Notes: generated by a model from the sequence alone, not told the origin. Counted from the first letter of the stretch, positions 11,051 to 23,131 are shown. The stretch: 64,000 nucleotides of DNA from Sipunculus nudus (GCA_026874595.1 CM049310.1:78547056-78611055); one strand, 5' to 3'. Made by a program: numbers and translations.

Positions 11051-11631
11051 CTGACACTAACAATACAGTAAGAGAAGTTGAGGTCATTAGAAAGTTCACC
11101 CCCAGCTTAATGGTATCTGGCCGTGGGTGTTACAGCTAGACCTTGGTAGAAATCTCATTATATTTCAACTTACAAGCAAGTCTCATTTGACTGATGAATT
11201 ATGCAGCAAATAGTTCCCTATTTAGACACTGATCAGCTGAAGGATAAATAGATTGTTCTTAATGAAGGGATCCTGCAGATTGTCTGATTGTAAAGATAAA
11301 TCTTCCTGAACTGGATTTTTGCTGTTGTGATAAACCCCGGTTTGCTGCAATTGTAAGAGTGTTGAGATGAGCTGTCTATATGAGGTGGTCAGAATTTCTT
11401 ATCAAGGTTTATGAAATGTGTTTTAGGTGCTTTAAGTCTTGTTCATGTTGTCATCAGTACATGAGAAACTTCAGTTTCAATGTCACAAATCTAAAGCAGA
11501 CTTAACAAGCGATGCTTTTGAATTACCATCTGTGAGTAGTAAAGCGATCAGGTCAGTAGTGTAATGATATAGTCCTTGCAATAGGTGTGTGATAATTGGA
11601 AATGTTTATTGATCATATTGTTCCAGTAATA
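11051..11631. other. Spacer without recognisable genes
   Basis: I see nothing nameable. It may hold decayed 5' sequence of the following Gypsy element. Confidence 0.4.
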
Positions 11632-12290
11632 TGGCAAATTGAGGACAAATCGCTGACCAACTCAAGGACCTTCAGGGTAAATATGATGAATTGCAAGCCC
11701 AATCTCATCCATACGGTAAGTCTTTACTCCCAAGAAGTTGACTGAATTTTGTGGTGAATCAGGCCAGGATATAGACACCTGGGCAACTCAGGCAGTATAT
11801 ATGCTCTTACGTTTCATGGACTTATCGGTTGACAGGCCGCAGGTTTCATACGCTCACATCTAGGTGGCTCTGGAGTCCCTGAGGTCACATATATAAGTGA
11901 TGATGTTAAAAATTACCCACAAGAGTTACTTAAACACCTAAGGGTAAGAGAAGTGTTTTCAGAAGTATGGTCAGCTGAAGAAATATATAACCTTTTCTTT
12001 GTAGAAAGGAAAAGGAAAGGGAAACACTTATGGAATATTCTGTTACCCTAATGCATTTGCTGGATTGTGCCCATAACAAAGACCCAACCTTAACACCAGA
12101 TGTTGAAAAGACTCCCAAAAAAGAGGTTTGCTGACAACATCAGGGAGTCTTCTTTGAGACAAAACGTTTGAAGGGCTAATAGGGAGAAATCTGAGTGGAC
12201 TTTCTTTAGACTACAAAGCGAGGCACAACAGATGTAAGATGACCACTGACATAGCCATCGATCAGTTAGACAGGAAGTGACTCAAGTCAA
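11632..12290 (+). pseudogene. Gypsy-type gag remnant 3
   Basis: The text opens with a gag-like start (IADQLKDLQGKYDELQAQ, after an in-frame stop). With frameshifts it continues through capsid-like segments, including KREALMEYSVTLMHLLD-type sequence at about 12030 and a TPDVEKTPKK stretch at about 12090. Stops occur about every 20-30 codons. It differs from remnants 1 and 2, so it is another element. Confidence 0.62.
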
Positions 12291-12296
12291 GTTGGA

Positions 12297-13024
12297 AGAT
12301 GCACATGAAACACTATCTCTTTTGTCATGTTGGCCTGCATGGCAGATGGAACTTAATTACCACAGTATGTTGTGTTCAAGCCAAAAACTATGCCCATAGG
12401 TGTTAAATTCCCGAGCGGAGTTCAGGTGCGCATGCAAGTCAAAGGCTGGATGGACAATAGGCTAATTAAGGACTGGAATGATAGTGTGTGGGGGAATCCG
12501 GGGGTTGACTAACAAAGAAAGACAACAGCTTGTTAGTGCTCGATGCTTGTCGCTGCCATCGCAATCCTGATATCATTGAGCATCTTAAGACAACCCACAA
12601 AACAGAGGTGGCCACAATTACTGGCAGCATGACTTCAATGCTACAGCCACTGGACCTTGGGTTAATAGACCGATGAAAACGCTACTCAAATCAAAATGGG
12701 AAGAGTGAATGCAGCAAGGCGCCAAAAGTTTCATGAGGGGTGGTCACATGCGTGCTTCAGATCACGCAGTGGAACAAGGACGCGTGGGATGAACTTGATA
12801 GGAACATAATTATCAAATCATTCAAGCTCTGTTGCATATCCAGTGCATCAGACGGTACAGAGAACGATATCCTGTGGACAGAATAATCTAGAAAAGAGGT
12901 TGATGAGGCATCAGAAAGCTCTGATGATGACAAAGAGGATGAACTTTTTTTCAGGAACAAAGAAGTGCTGACGACAGGGGATATCATGCAAATGTTCCTG
13001 CATTCAGACGATGAAGATTTTTAA
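12297..13024 (+). pseudogene. pogo/Tigger-type DDE transposase, C-terminal half
   Basis: The frames give FVMLACMADGT at 12321, then VVFKPKTMPIGVKFPSGVQV, then KGWMDNRLIKDWNDSVW. After a frameshift near 12505 comes LLVLDACRCH, then GSMTSMLQPLDLGLIDR with the last acidic residue of the triad, and finally IIIKSFKLCCISSASDGTEND with an acidic tail to a stop at 13024. This is the DDE_1 fold of CENP-B/pogo/Tigger transposases. The N-terminal CENP-B-type DNA-binding half is missing, and at least three stops or shifts are present. The reverse-strand ORF here is a shadow. Confidence 0.82.
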
Positions 13025-13509
13025 GGGTTTGGTAGATACTAGATGAACTGTAACTACCATTTGCAACTCATGTCTTTGGTGATTAAGTACCACATCTTAA
13101 GTGATTTAATATCATATGCAACCTTAAGAAAGTTTTCTGTGGAATATGTTAAATAAAACTAAAAATTCTGACGAAAATGCGTTGTGAACTGAAACATGCA
13201 TGACGGTGCCTGGTTTGGCTGACCTCATTTAATGTCATAGTCAGCTGGTAGATGGCACTGTGGGCTCCAGCACTAGGGTTGTTGTGCTGGTTCATTATTC
13301 TATAAGGAAATGATCTGTGATACACTTAATTACTTTCTAAATAACTTGAGCCAAGGGAGGAATAATTGCCTAGTGGTTCCCTTAGAATTAATTACCCTAT
13401 TGTGTACAGTCATGGTCAGATTGATCAGTTGTACAAATTAATGCTATCACGGCCATGGTGTTATAACTTGATAACAAAAGTGGGGGATTGTTTTTATACT
13501 AAACTATAT

Positions 13510-13552
<43 letters not shown>

Positions 13553-13606
13553 TGTTATGATTTTTCATATCAATATTAACCATCCCAGTAAATTTGATAA
13601 TAAAAT
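13025..13606. other. Spacer with an AT microsatellite
   Basis: There is no gene. A (TA)n/(CATA)n microsatellite lies at about 13503-13549. The small ORF at 13366-13560 runs through it and is not credible as a gene. Confidence 0.6.
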
Positions 13607-15475
13607 CAAGGGACCCATGGGTCACATCACTCAGCTGAATTTTGGAAAATATTAGTAACTGCAAAATATTTTTATTTCTTTTGGTTTTGCATGTATATTA
13701 TTATTGGAAAAGCTATGATAAAATGGCCCTGCTAAAATGAAACTCTGTAAATTATAGAATAATGGACATGAGCTAAACCATTTAGTGATGCACCAAAGGA
13801 ACAAATAGGCCTACGGTAAGTGTTACATAAAAGTAACATTTCATGGAGTGGGGGGGGGGGCAGAGAAAAAGGCTCCCTGTGGTATGGTATTAACTGCAGA
13901 CAGCCTGATCAAGCTCAACTTAGTGGAGAGAGGGCTTGCCCTTAGTGATGGGATTGCATAACATTATGCCAACAGCCTGGGGAGCATAGAGAGCTGCACT
14001 GAATGCAGTCACCAAAGTGGACTGCTTGACAATGCAAGGGAATACAACAAGAGCCTCCAAAAAAATTCAATAACTAGCCAAATTTTGCAGCTTTTATTTT
14101 TTTTTAATTTTTTTATTTCAAATTTCATATTTTAACAGATTAAATCCTTATGTGCACATGCTGTGAAAATAAAGTCCACAATACTCACAGGAAAAAAATG
14201 TGCCATGGCCAAAGTTGGGCAAAATTTAAGGTACCAATTTTTATTATTGCTAATATTTTAAAAAATTTAAAAGATTTTGATCTAATTTTGGGTATACAAT
14301 TTAATTTTGATTAATTAAAGTTATATTACTGGAAACAAATCCTTAGCTTTAAAATGTTTTGTGTAAAGCGATCAAATATCTTTCCTGAATTTTTACAAAA
14401 TGCATTATGTTTGAGCCCATAACTTTTTAAAATTATATAATACAGACCGTATTTCTGGCATGGACATAGGAACTATATAGAGGAATATTTATGGTAAATA
14501 TGAGGAAAAACAGATGAGTGGTTTCGATATTAGGCAGTCCTGAAGTGTGAAAATATGTTTTTAATAAAAAATTGAGGTTTTTCCTTAATTTCTCAAAGGA
14601 ACAAAGTTGCAAAGACCCAGTTTTCAGCTTGGTAGGAGATCTTGGGGACTTCTAACATTATGCCAACAGCCTGGGGAGAATAGAGATGTGCACTGAATGA
14701 CCTACAGTCACCAAACTGGACTGCTTGACAATGTAAGGGAATACAACAAGAGCCTCCAAAAAAATTCAATAACTAGCCTAATTTTGCAGCTTTTATTTTC
14801 AAATTTCAGATTTTAACAGATTAAATCCTTATGTGTACATGCTTTGAAAATTAAATCCACAGTACTTACAGGAAAAAAACATGCTGTGGCCAAAGTTGGG
14901 CAAAATTTAAGGTACCAATTTTATATTTTTGCCAATATTTAAAAAAATTTAACAGATTTTGATCTAATTTTGGGTAAACAATTAAATTTTTATTAATTAA
15001 AGTTGTATTACAGAAAAAAAAGTCCCTACCTTTTACACTTTTGGTCTTAAGTGACAAAATAATTTTCCTGATTTTTTTTACAAAGTCCATTATGTTTGGG
15101 CCCAAAACTTTTTTTAAATTAAATAAAACTGACTTAATTTCTGGCATGTACATAGGAACTATAGAGAGGAATATTTATGGTAAATATGAAGAAAACCAAA
15201 TGAGTGGTTTTGATATTAGGCAGTCCTGAAGTGTGAAAATAGAAATGACTAATAAAAAAATGAGGTTTTTCCTTAATATCTCGAAGGAATGAAGTCCTAT
15301 TAACCCAATTTTTGGCATGGTAGGAGATTTTGGAGACATCTAACTGTATGCTGAATTTCAGATTCATAGATCCAATGGTGTCGAAACATGCCAGTCTTAT
15401 GGACGGACATCCGGACAGACGACAGACAATGGACCACGACTATAGCTCAGATGACTTATAGGCAGCTGAGCTAAA
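13607..15475 (+). mobile_element. pearl-like element, copy B, with internal duplication
   Basis: The left end shows GGACCCATGGGTC (13611-13623) followed by CTCAGCTGA. The right end shows an ACGG-rich stretch (about 15401-15425) and the AGCTCAGATGACT / AGCTGAGCT hairpin ending at about 15472. G11 lies at 13850-13860. A block of about 699 bases is present twice in tandem (about 13960-14656 and 14657-15350), so this copy has two core units where A and C have one. No coding capacity is seen. Confidence 0.75.
13960..15350 (+). repeat. 699-bp tandem duplication inside pearl-like copy B
   Basis: The words GAGCCTCCAAAAAAATTCAA start at 14051 and again at 14750, and 'cattatgccaacagcctgggg' starts near 13971 and 14660. 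The two units are diverged by substitutions and small indels, so the duplication is not recent. Confidence 0.8.
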
Positions 15476-16019
15476 AACTCCATAATAAAAACGTGTATTT
15501 CTAATGATACTTATTTTACATATGAAAACTTATAAACATTAAAGTAGGAATTATTACTGTTATTGATCAATTTCCACACAACACATGCATATGGTTGCAA
15601 ATGGTATTAAATCACAAAAAAATGTGAGTAGAAAATATTCAACACTGGAAATGGTTGCATATGGTTTTAAATAAAAAAAAATATGAGTACCGGTAGCAAA
15701 TGATTAATATTTTCGTCAGTTGTTTTATGTTTTTTCACTATGGTGGATTCAAATATACCACCCATTTTGCACCATGTTGCATTCCTGGACAAACTAAACC
15801 TCACAGACGACTCGCACCGTGCTACAAACTGGCAGGTTTTTTAACAGATATGGACAAATTACGAGATTTCCTCTCAGTTATCCCTACATCCTAAGCCCTT
15901 TAGAACAGCCACTCTGTTAACTTGCTTCACTCCATCCACTCTCAAGTTGTAGTACAGTTTGTCATTCATGAGCAAAGATTGCAGGTACAACAATGACATA
16001 GTGTTAACCAAGATGACAG
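15476..16019. other. Spacer without recognisable genes
   Basis: It is AT-rich, with a loose repetition of 'aaatggttgcatatggt' at 15590-15670. The short ORF at 15700-15894 matches nothing I know. Confidence 0.4.
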
Positions 16020-16620
16020 CCTTCTGCCACTGAGTCGTGAACGAAATGTATGAACGGTATTTGTTCAATACTAAAGTTCAGGGCCCATCTGAAAGCATTA
16101 ATTAGTTTTATACAGCCCTTCTTTCTGAAATTACCGTGAACTGGCAGACTCTCTTATCAGAGACCGACTTGTTGTTGGTGTACGAGATGGCACCGTATGT
16201 AAGAGATTGCTCTATGAGAAAAATCTGTCTTTAGACAAGTGCATAGAGGTTGCATGTGTTGTTTGAGGCAACCGACGCTAGACTGTAAACTATGCAGGGT
16301 GCATCAAGCCTTACATCAGATGTTAACTGGCCTAGCAAAGTCAGCCACATGATGTTAATGCCATACATAGTCGTCAATGGACCAAGATAAAGAAAGATAC
16401 TGTTCCGAAATTGTCTCATAGGCGAAATGTCCAGTCAAACCCTCAAAGTGTCAGTATTGTGGCAGAGCAACACATTTGCGTAACAACTGTCCAGCCAATA
16501 GTGTAACGTGCATTTGATGTGGTAAGAAGGGACACTTTAAAGCTTTTTGTAGATCTACAGCAGTAGTTAGAGGGGTGCAACATGATCCCTTTCTTGGGGT
16601 AATAAAACAGGGAATAAGAA
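16020..16620 (+). pseudogene. Gypsy-type gag remnant 4 with two zinc knuckles
   Basis: The frames read NEMYERYLFNTKVQGPSES at about 16038, DSLIRDRLVVGVRDGTVCKR at about 16150, LDKCIEVACV, and then two knuckles: CQYCGRATHLRNNC (about 16457-16500) and C-stop-CGKKGHFKAFC (about 16510-16550). Paired knuckles with this capsid core are common in Gypsy elements of aquatic invertebrates. In-frame stops, one inside the second knuckle, show decay. The 144-residue reverse-strand ORF at 16451-16885 is a shadow. Confidence 0.75.
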
Positions 16621-17146
16621 ACAAGACTGGTTTACTGAGCTTAAAGTGGATAACAAAACTGTGTCTTTCTGCACAGAAAGAATATCTAAAGAATAAACCT
16701 GTGGAGTTTTGTAAAGATTCGGCCTGAATAGTATAATGAAAATGGTTAAATTGTAATTTTTTTTCTATAATATTGCAGCTATGATAGGTGTATCCATAAA
16801 CACGGATAACACAGTGTTTAATTGATCGTAATGTTAATGCATGCACGTGCTCTCTCCTGTTAATGATCTTAGTACCGAGCGACATTTATCCAATGCAACC
16901 TTAATGCCCTGATATATAGATTATGCCCATTATTGTGCTTTTTGTTATAGTTAATCATGGCTCTGATATTGTTATTGTTAATACTTACAATAATATTAAA
17001 ATTAATAATATTAGTATAATTACAGGTACGCTCAATATTGTTCACAGTTTTGTATTTCTCATACCAGTATATCTCTTATAGTTTGCACGATTACATGGGT
17101 AAAGTTGCAGCTTAATTCTTATATCACTGCTATCGGTCATGACAGG
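16621..17146. other. AT-rich spacer upstream of a Gypsy LTR
   Basis: I see no gene. There are 'taataatattaaaattaata' type runs near 16985-17020. Confidence 0.4.
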
Positions 17147-17701
17147 TGTCACGTCTTTATGTTTGTCGGGACGCTCTGAGTTGCCCAATTCTAATCAGAC
17201 ATCGCTTTGTAAATTCAGATCATACACCGCATATCTAAAAGCTGAACTATAAACGACCCCGCACCTGTGAGGGTTATCCAAGCTGAGCAAATACCCGCCC
17301 AGGGCGACCGTGATCATGGCATCCCGACAAATAGATAGACCCCAGTCAGTTATGATAAGAGTTACTCATGCAGGTATCAGCTGTCTGGTTATGTCTTACA
17401 TTGCAGTAGGTTTTCTATAGCTATAGTGCGAGGTCAAACAACCGGGACCGTCCTATAATTGGCCACTGGACTCCCCTCCCCGCTTCCCCCATGTGGGTTG
17501 GACTCCGCAGATATCGGCCAATTATAGGGCGAGTGAGGTTGATTGACACTATGCTAATTATGTACTGTTTAACAAGAGAGACTAAAAGGAGAGGGCATAT
17601 GGTTGAGAAGTGGAGTTTTCTGTATGGAGAATTTTGAATAAGAATAAACGTGCGGTGGACCTTATACAACGTCTCCATTTTCTATGCGCCCAAACTTTAC
17701 A
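17147..17701 (+). repeat. Putative 5' LTR of the Gypsy element
   Basis: A segment starting TGTCACGTC and ending CTTTACA precedes the gag start by about 55 bases. It holds an AATTATAGGG TATA-like box in two places (about 17453 and 17520), and AATAAA at 17643. With no second copy in the window, the borders are inferred from the TG...CA ends only. Confidence 0.45.
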
Positions 17702-17755
17702 CTGATGACGCGTGCCAGTTCTTCTGATGGTCAGATATCTTGCTACCTACACGCC

Positions 17756-18475
17756 ATGGATGCCTAACAGTTTAACCATTTAACTGAAGGACTAATACAA
17801 TTCGAACAAGCTAGGGAAGAACGTGAACTCACAAGAATCCGTCGGGAGGAGCACCACCTGCAACTGAACAGGTTAGTGGAATGCACATCAATATGCTCAG
17901 GTTCGACACCAACAGCATTTCGTACATGGACTAAAGAAGTTGAAAGAGCTCAACATTATACAGATGCTAATGCAGACATTGTAACAATAGCCTTACGCAG
18001 TTGCACGGGAGCCTTAGCGGATGAGTTAGAACGTTACCTGACAGAGAGGGCGCACGCCCAAGATCCCCCACGAAACCGCTTAGACACACCCTGGTTAGAT
18101 GTCAAATCTCACCTGCAATCAGCCTTTCTACCCGCGGACGAAGCCTCCTATTTGAGAGACAGAGTGGAAAGCATGAGACAACACAGTAACGAAATATTAG
18201 CTGGGTTTATTCGCCGCTTCCGGGAAGCCGCCCTATCTGCCTACCTGAGGCACGCAACAAATGAAGACCAGACACGACTCCTCCTAAAAGCTTATGCCAG
18301 GGGTCTTCGTTCGGCTCACCTCGCATGTCGACTGGTATCTGAAGGTCGTCTGACCACACTGAAAGCGGCATTTCAGCTGACAACATCCTACAAGCTGGGG
18401 AAATCGCGTATGCACGTCTTGGGCAAGAGGAAGAGCCAATTGATGTTTTGACTATCAACAACGCACCAGCTGCGG
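17756..18475 (+). pseudogene. Gypsy gag
   Basis: The ATG at 17756 is followed by a stop at codon 4 (17765-17767). The same frame then stays open to about 18400 through an Arg/Glu-rich helix (LIQFEQAREERELTRIRREE) and a capsid core (TPTAFRTWTKEVERAQHYTD, then FIRRFREAALSAYLRH). A frameshift near 18395 moves the text to EIAYARLGQEEEP in another frame. Two lesions in an otherwise well kept gag suggest a middle-aged copy. Confidence 0.8.
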
Positions 18476-18921
18476 TAAGTCCTGTTTTGCTTGATCACCT
18501 CAAATCAATATAGCACTCATTAGCCAGCCTGACCATGTCCAAACCCGCCAGTTATATCATCGGTATCTTATCCCACCCACAAGCATCCAGTCTCTAATAA
18601 CAAACGCCAACAATACCCCCCCGCCTGGACTCCTAACAGACAACCGATTTGTTTTGAATGCCAAAAGGTAGGTCATTTAGCCCGTAATTGTCGCCTCCGC
18701 CAACAAAAAACACCCTCCATACAACAAAACCACCCCAGTCCTCGCCCACGTAAAGCTTGGCAAGCTGTTAACCCTAACCAACCCCATACATCCACCAGAG
18801 CCCAAATATCAGCAGCCGATCCACCAGCCACAACTTCAAGACCCCTACATGCACGCGAGCAGGTTAACACCCTACACCCTACCAATCCCTTCCATAATTT
18901 AAACTAATTAGGGCTGCAGAC
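18476..18921 (+). pseudogene. Gypsy gag tail with zinc knuckle
   Basis: At about 18652-18695 the sequence reads CFECQKVGHLARNC, a C-x2-C-x4-H-x4-C knuckle, followed by a Pro/Gln-rich linker. Several stops break the frame around it. Confidence 0.7.
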
Positions 18922-19144
18922 GTGTTTCCGGCACGCCCACATATGTTGCTCAAATTTGGTGATATTGACATCTTGACCTTGATTGACACAGGCGCGTCTC
19001 GAACGCTTTTGCGGCTTGATCGGTTTAAAGAAATTGTAAATGCGACTCATCGCCCGCCTATTCTTGAAAAAACCCCGGTTCAACTACAATCAGTCACAGG
19101 CCATCCTTTGCATGTTTTCGGTGTCACACCGTTACAAGTAAAAC
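18922..19144 (+). pseudogene. Gypsy retropepsin, interrupted
   Basis: The frame contains DILTLIDTGASRTLLRL, with the Asp-Thr-Gly-Ala active-site motif of a retropepsin, and continues to VFGVTPLQV. Immediately after this, the terminal palindrome of pearl-like copy C begins. The protein resumes on the far side at about 20974 in RT-proximal sequence. Confidence 0.85.
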
Positions 19145-20973
19145 AAGGGACCTATGGGTCACTGTGCTCAGCTGACGTTAACCTTGAAGGTAAAAATTTA
19201 AACAATATCAAATGGAGATAAAGTGTAAGAGGAAGAGGTAATAAAGGCCATGGTTGGTTTATATGATTGGTTTGTATTGATGAGCAAGAAATTGTTGCAA
19301 ATAATATTTTGTGACCTGACCATGTGTTTCCTAATGTTGAAACTGAAGCATGTGAGCAGTTTGTGAACAAATGATCTGTACAATTACCATGATCATTAGT
19401 TGGCTTTTCGATTAACTGTTGACATTTCAGTAGTTTACACATTTGTTCAATCGAATCTTTCTTTGTATAATATATATTATTAAATATATGTTTTTTTTTT
19501 ATGAAATGTATACAGTTGAAATATAACTAATTAACAACATAAAACATGGCAAACAAAGCCTGATCTCAAATTCTGCTGATGCAGGAAAATAATGAACAAA
19601 TGTTTGTAATAAATCCTCATTTTTTTATCACATCAATTTTTTTAAAAATTTAAGTTTATATTTCTATACATTTTCAATATAACATATATATCTGGATATA
19701 AAAGTTGATTCATAATTCTCAACTGCATCATCATAAATCCAATTTTGTCAGATAACACCACATCATGCATACAAATGTTTATTAATTTTTTACCACAAAA
19801 CTATATCTTTTATATCTGCAAAACAATAAATATCTAAAAAAAAATACTTGATTTAGATTTCTCAATTTTATTTTTAATTGTGTCTTAATTTATCCATAAT
19901 GTGCTTCATATTTTATAATAATTTAAGCATACTGATGGGTTCCATCATGATTGGTAAAATCATTTAAAAGAAAAATGATTTCTTTAAAAATGCTACATTA
20001 CACAACATTGCATCTTCTGGATTACACCTTGAATTACTTTTTCTAGGAAAGTTTTTGCATATCAGAGTGGAAACAGCATTACAATTAAGGAGATACAGTG
20101 AACACTTGGTGGGTTGGGTTTGCGGGGGGGGGGGGGGGTGATTGGGGTGGTGATATGAGAATAACTGTACACCTGTCACAGCAGGGGATCTCCCCCAGTG
20201 ACTGGAACAAATCAGAAACCCTGGCATAGCTGACTTCCAGTGACCTGGAGTGGGACCCTGCATCTGTAATCTGTAATCAAAGCAAATGACTACAATAGAG
20301 CCTCAAGATAAAAATCAATAACTAGCTTAATTTTCAAGCTTTTACTTCCAAATTTCAGATTTAAACAAATAAAATATTTATGTTTACATGGTGTGAAAAT
20401 TAAATCAATGGTACTTACAGGAAAAAAACGTGCCATGGTCAAATTTGGGCAAAATTTAAGGTACTGATTTTATTTTTATGCTAATTACTTAAAAAATTTA
20501 CAAAATTCAGATCTAATTTTGGGTAAACAATTGAATCTTAATTAAACATAGTTATATACTTGATTTTTTACAAAGTCCATTATGTTTGGGCCCATAACTT
20601 AAAGAATTTATACTTAACAGACTTAATTTCTGGCATGTACATAGAAACAATATAGAAGAATATTTATGGTAAATATGAGGAAAAACAGATGAGTGGTTTT
20701 GATATTAGGCAGTCCTGAAGTGTGAAAATAGGATTTTAATAAAAAATTGAGGTTTTTCCTTAATTTCTCAAAGGAACGAAGTTGCAAAGATCCAGTTTTC
20801 GGCTTGGTAGGAGATCTTGGGGACATCTAACATTATGCTGAATTTTGGATTCCTAGGTCTTACGGTTTCAAAACGTGCCACATCTACGGACGGACGGACG
20901 GACAGACGGACGGACGACGGACAATGGACCATGACTATAGCTCAGATGACTTACAGTCAGCTGAGCTAAAAAC
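19145..20973 (+). mobile_element. pearl-like element, copy C, inserted in the Gypsy protease
   Basis: The left end reads AAGGGACCTATGGGTCAC, followed by GCTCAGCTGAC. The right end has (ACGG)n-type repeats at about 20885-20922, then TAGCTCAGATGACTTACAG / TCAGCTGAGCTA and a short A run. The surrounding Gypsy coding text fixes the borders to within a few bases and the length at about 1.83 kb. A possible AAAAC target duplication flanks it. G15 lies at 20124-20138. The core is single, unlike copy B. Confidence 0.85.
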
Positions 20974-21420
20974 GCTGGCTTCATAGATGCATATGTTGTT
21001 CAAGAAATGACTCACGAATGCGTACTAGGAATAGATTCACTCCAAAAAGGAGGTGCTTTACTTTCTGTTGCATCAGAGAAGCTTATTTGGTTCGGTAAAA
21101 CATGGCCGCTTGTTGATCAAAAAATTTCTGGGGTCACAGGCTTAGCTGATACGATAATTCCATCCCACATCCCAGCTATAAACGAGGTATTAGTGGAATA
21201 CAATGACATCTTTGCAGACCAAAAGGGACCCTTAGGACTCTGTAACTTGGTCCCTATTCGTATACAAACGGAAGGTGGACCTATTGCTCAGCGTCCATAC
21301 CGCACCCCGCTAACAAAACGACACGCAATTTCACACGAGATAGACTCAATGCTAGCGCAGGGAATCATTCGACCATCCCAATCTCCTTGGGCCAGCCCTG
21401 TGACGCTCGTGCCTAAGTCC
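20974..21420 (+). pseudogene. Gypsy protease end and RT N-terminus
   Basis: The frame reads from the end of the protease region (THECVLGIDSLQKGG) into the RT start (DIFADQKGPLGLC, HEIDSMLAQGIIRPSQSPWA). A frameshift at about 21420, next to SDGT, shifts the text to the frame of the following entry. Confidence 0.85.
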
Positions 21421-21421
21421 G

Positions 21422-22465
21422 ATGGTACTAACCATCTTCTGTGTTGACTACCAACGCCTCAATGCTATTACAAAGAAAGATAAGTACCCTCTGCCAAATA
21501 TACAGGACATATTTGACCAAATTGGTTACAATGCTGTCTTTTCGACATTAGACTTAAAGAGCGGTTACCATCAAATTCCTGTGCATCCTACTGACATCGA
21601 AAAAATGGCATTTGTTTGCCAAAGGGGTCTTTTTGAATTTGTTCGCTGTCCGTTCGGACTTTCTACAGCCCCAAGCCATTTCCAAAGAGCCATGGAGTTT
21701 CTCTTTCATGGTTTGCTAGGAAAGTGTATTTTGATCTACATAGACGATCTAGTGATATACAGTCAAAATGAGGAAGAGCATGCATACCATCTCAAACTCG
21801 TGTTTGAAAGACTACGGCAGGCGAATTTAACTCTAAAGGCCTCAAAATGTCATTTTGGTTTGGCAGAAATTAAATTGTTAGGCTATCGTGTTAGTCAATA
21901 GGGAATTATAGCAGATCCTGAAAAAACAGCAGCCTTTCGCGACATGCCGGTGCCAAAAACAATCAAACAAGTCCGATCATTCCTCGGTATGAGGGGCTAC
22001 TACCGCCAGTGTATGCCTAATTACGCGGAAATAGCCGAACCCCTGGTAGTGCTCACCCAAAAACACGTTCGTTTTAAATGGACGCATAATTGTAAGATAG
22101 CTTTTAATCAGCTCAAATCACTGCTCACCTCTAACCATGTCATGAGCCACCCTCGACCCGAGTTGCCCTACCAGCTGTACACAGACAGCAGCCCGTTTGC
22201 CGTCAGTGGAATTCTGTGCCAAACCCATGAGGATGGAACCGACCGTGTGGAACAATATATCTCTCATCAGCTTTCAAGTACACAACGGCGATGGCCCACA
22301 ATTGAGAGAGAGGCATACAGTGTCATATATTGTATAACAAAACTCCGGCCATACCTGTGCGGTGCTAATTTCACGGTCTTTAGTGATCACAAACCTTTAG
22401 CTTGCCTGTTTACAAAACAAATGGCAAACACCAAAATACAACGCTGGGCCATAATCCTAGCATGG
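21422..22465 (+). pseudogene. Gypsy reverse transcriptase and RNase H
   Basis: The RT core is well kept: CVDYQRLNAITKKDKYPLP, STLDLKSGYHQIPV with the first catalytic Asp, FGLSTAPSHFQRAM, and ILIYIDDLVIYS with the YIDD box at about 21735-21750. A stop at 21899 separates it from the connection and RNase H part (GMRGYYRQCMPNYAEIA; YTDSSPFAVSGILCQ; ERE, then SDHKPLACLF), which carries the acidic residues of the fold. At about 22462 homology ends after RWAIILAW. Confidence 0.9.
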
Positions 22466-22927
22466 CCAATCAGAGCTAGGTGTCAATCCTTGCATATGCT
22501 TGGGCAACTGCACACCACAAGCTGTAAGCCACATTTAACGTATATTTTAAGTTTTTGAAATTATGACAGTAAATAATACCTATTATCAAGTTTTCTTATG
22601 CCTTATTTAATCAAGATCAGTAAGTATACACACTATTTGCATAAAATCCTTTATTATCACTCACTGTCAGCCAACCACACCATGTCCAATGTGATGGGGA
22701 AAATAGTTTGGAATTATGCTTCCATGTATAATACACACCAACGTTTTTATTTCTATTTCATGGAGAAAAAGTGCGTATTATCCATGGGGGAAACAGTACT
22801 GTTGAGAAGACATATGACCCACCTGTAAAGCCGGGTTTAAGTGCTGAACCAAAGAAGGAGCTGTAAAAAAGACAGACTTGTCCCATTTTAATGGCTGAGC
22901 AATTATGCAAAGTGTTAACATGCTAAC
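22466..22927. other. Spacer without recognisable genes
   Basis: The short ORF at 22598-22828 shows no domain I recognise. It may be non-conserved linker of the next Gypsy fragment. Confidence 0.4.
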
Positions 22928-23131
22928 TTGTTTGTAAACAATTGTGAACTACTGGGTAGTACAACCACTATTAAACACACAATTTTAACTAAGGATGAGG
23001 TAGCAATCAGTAAACCCTACCTCAGGATTCCACCTGATTTGATAGATGAAGTACAAAATTATTTGAGTGAACTTTTGAGACAGGTAATTCTACCTCATAT
23101 CTGTCAGTCACTCCAGAGTCACATGAGAAAA
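22928..23131 (+). pseudogene. Gypsy RT N-terminal fragment
   Basis: The text KHTILTKDEVAISKPYLRIP followed by DLIDEVQNYLSELL is the segment just before RT motif 1 in Gypsy polyproteins. It ends without the catalytic palm, and DIRS gag-like sequence follows about 150 bases later. This is a third, separate Gypsy piece. Confidence 0.6.

Larger units (their letters stand above)
17147..22465 (+). mobile_element. Gypsy LTR retrotransposon, split by a pearl-like insertion, 3' truncated
   Basis: A putative LTR is followed by gag, one zinc knuckle, a retropepsin start, then (after 1.83 kb of inserted pearl-like sequence) the RT and RNase H. The reading order and the YIDD box identify Ty3/Gypsy. The element stops abruptly within RNase H at about 22462, and no integrase or 3' LTR follows in register. 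GC content is visibly higher than in the flanks, as expected for a comparatively young element. Confidence 0.85.

Noticed and set aside
16451-16885. 144-codon minus-strand ORF
   Set aside because: It is the shadow of a plus-strand gag remnant with two zinc knuckles.
5297-20973. Classical Helitron call for the pearl-like elements
   Set aside because: There is no clear 5' TC with a hairpin followed by a 3' CTRR end; the hairpin lies at the very terminus. A Helentron/pearl-type reading fits better but is not proven.
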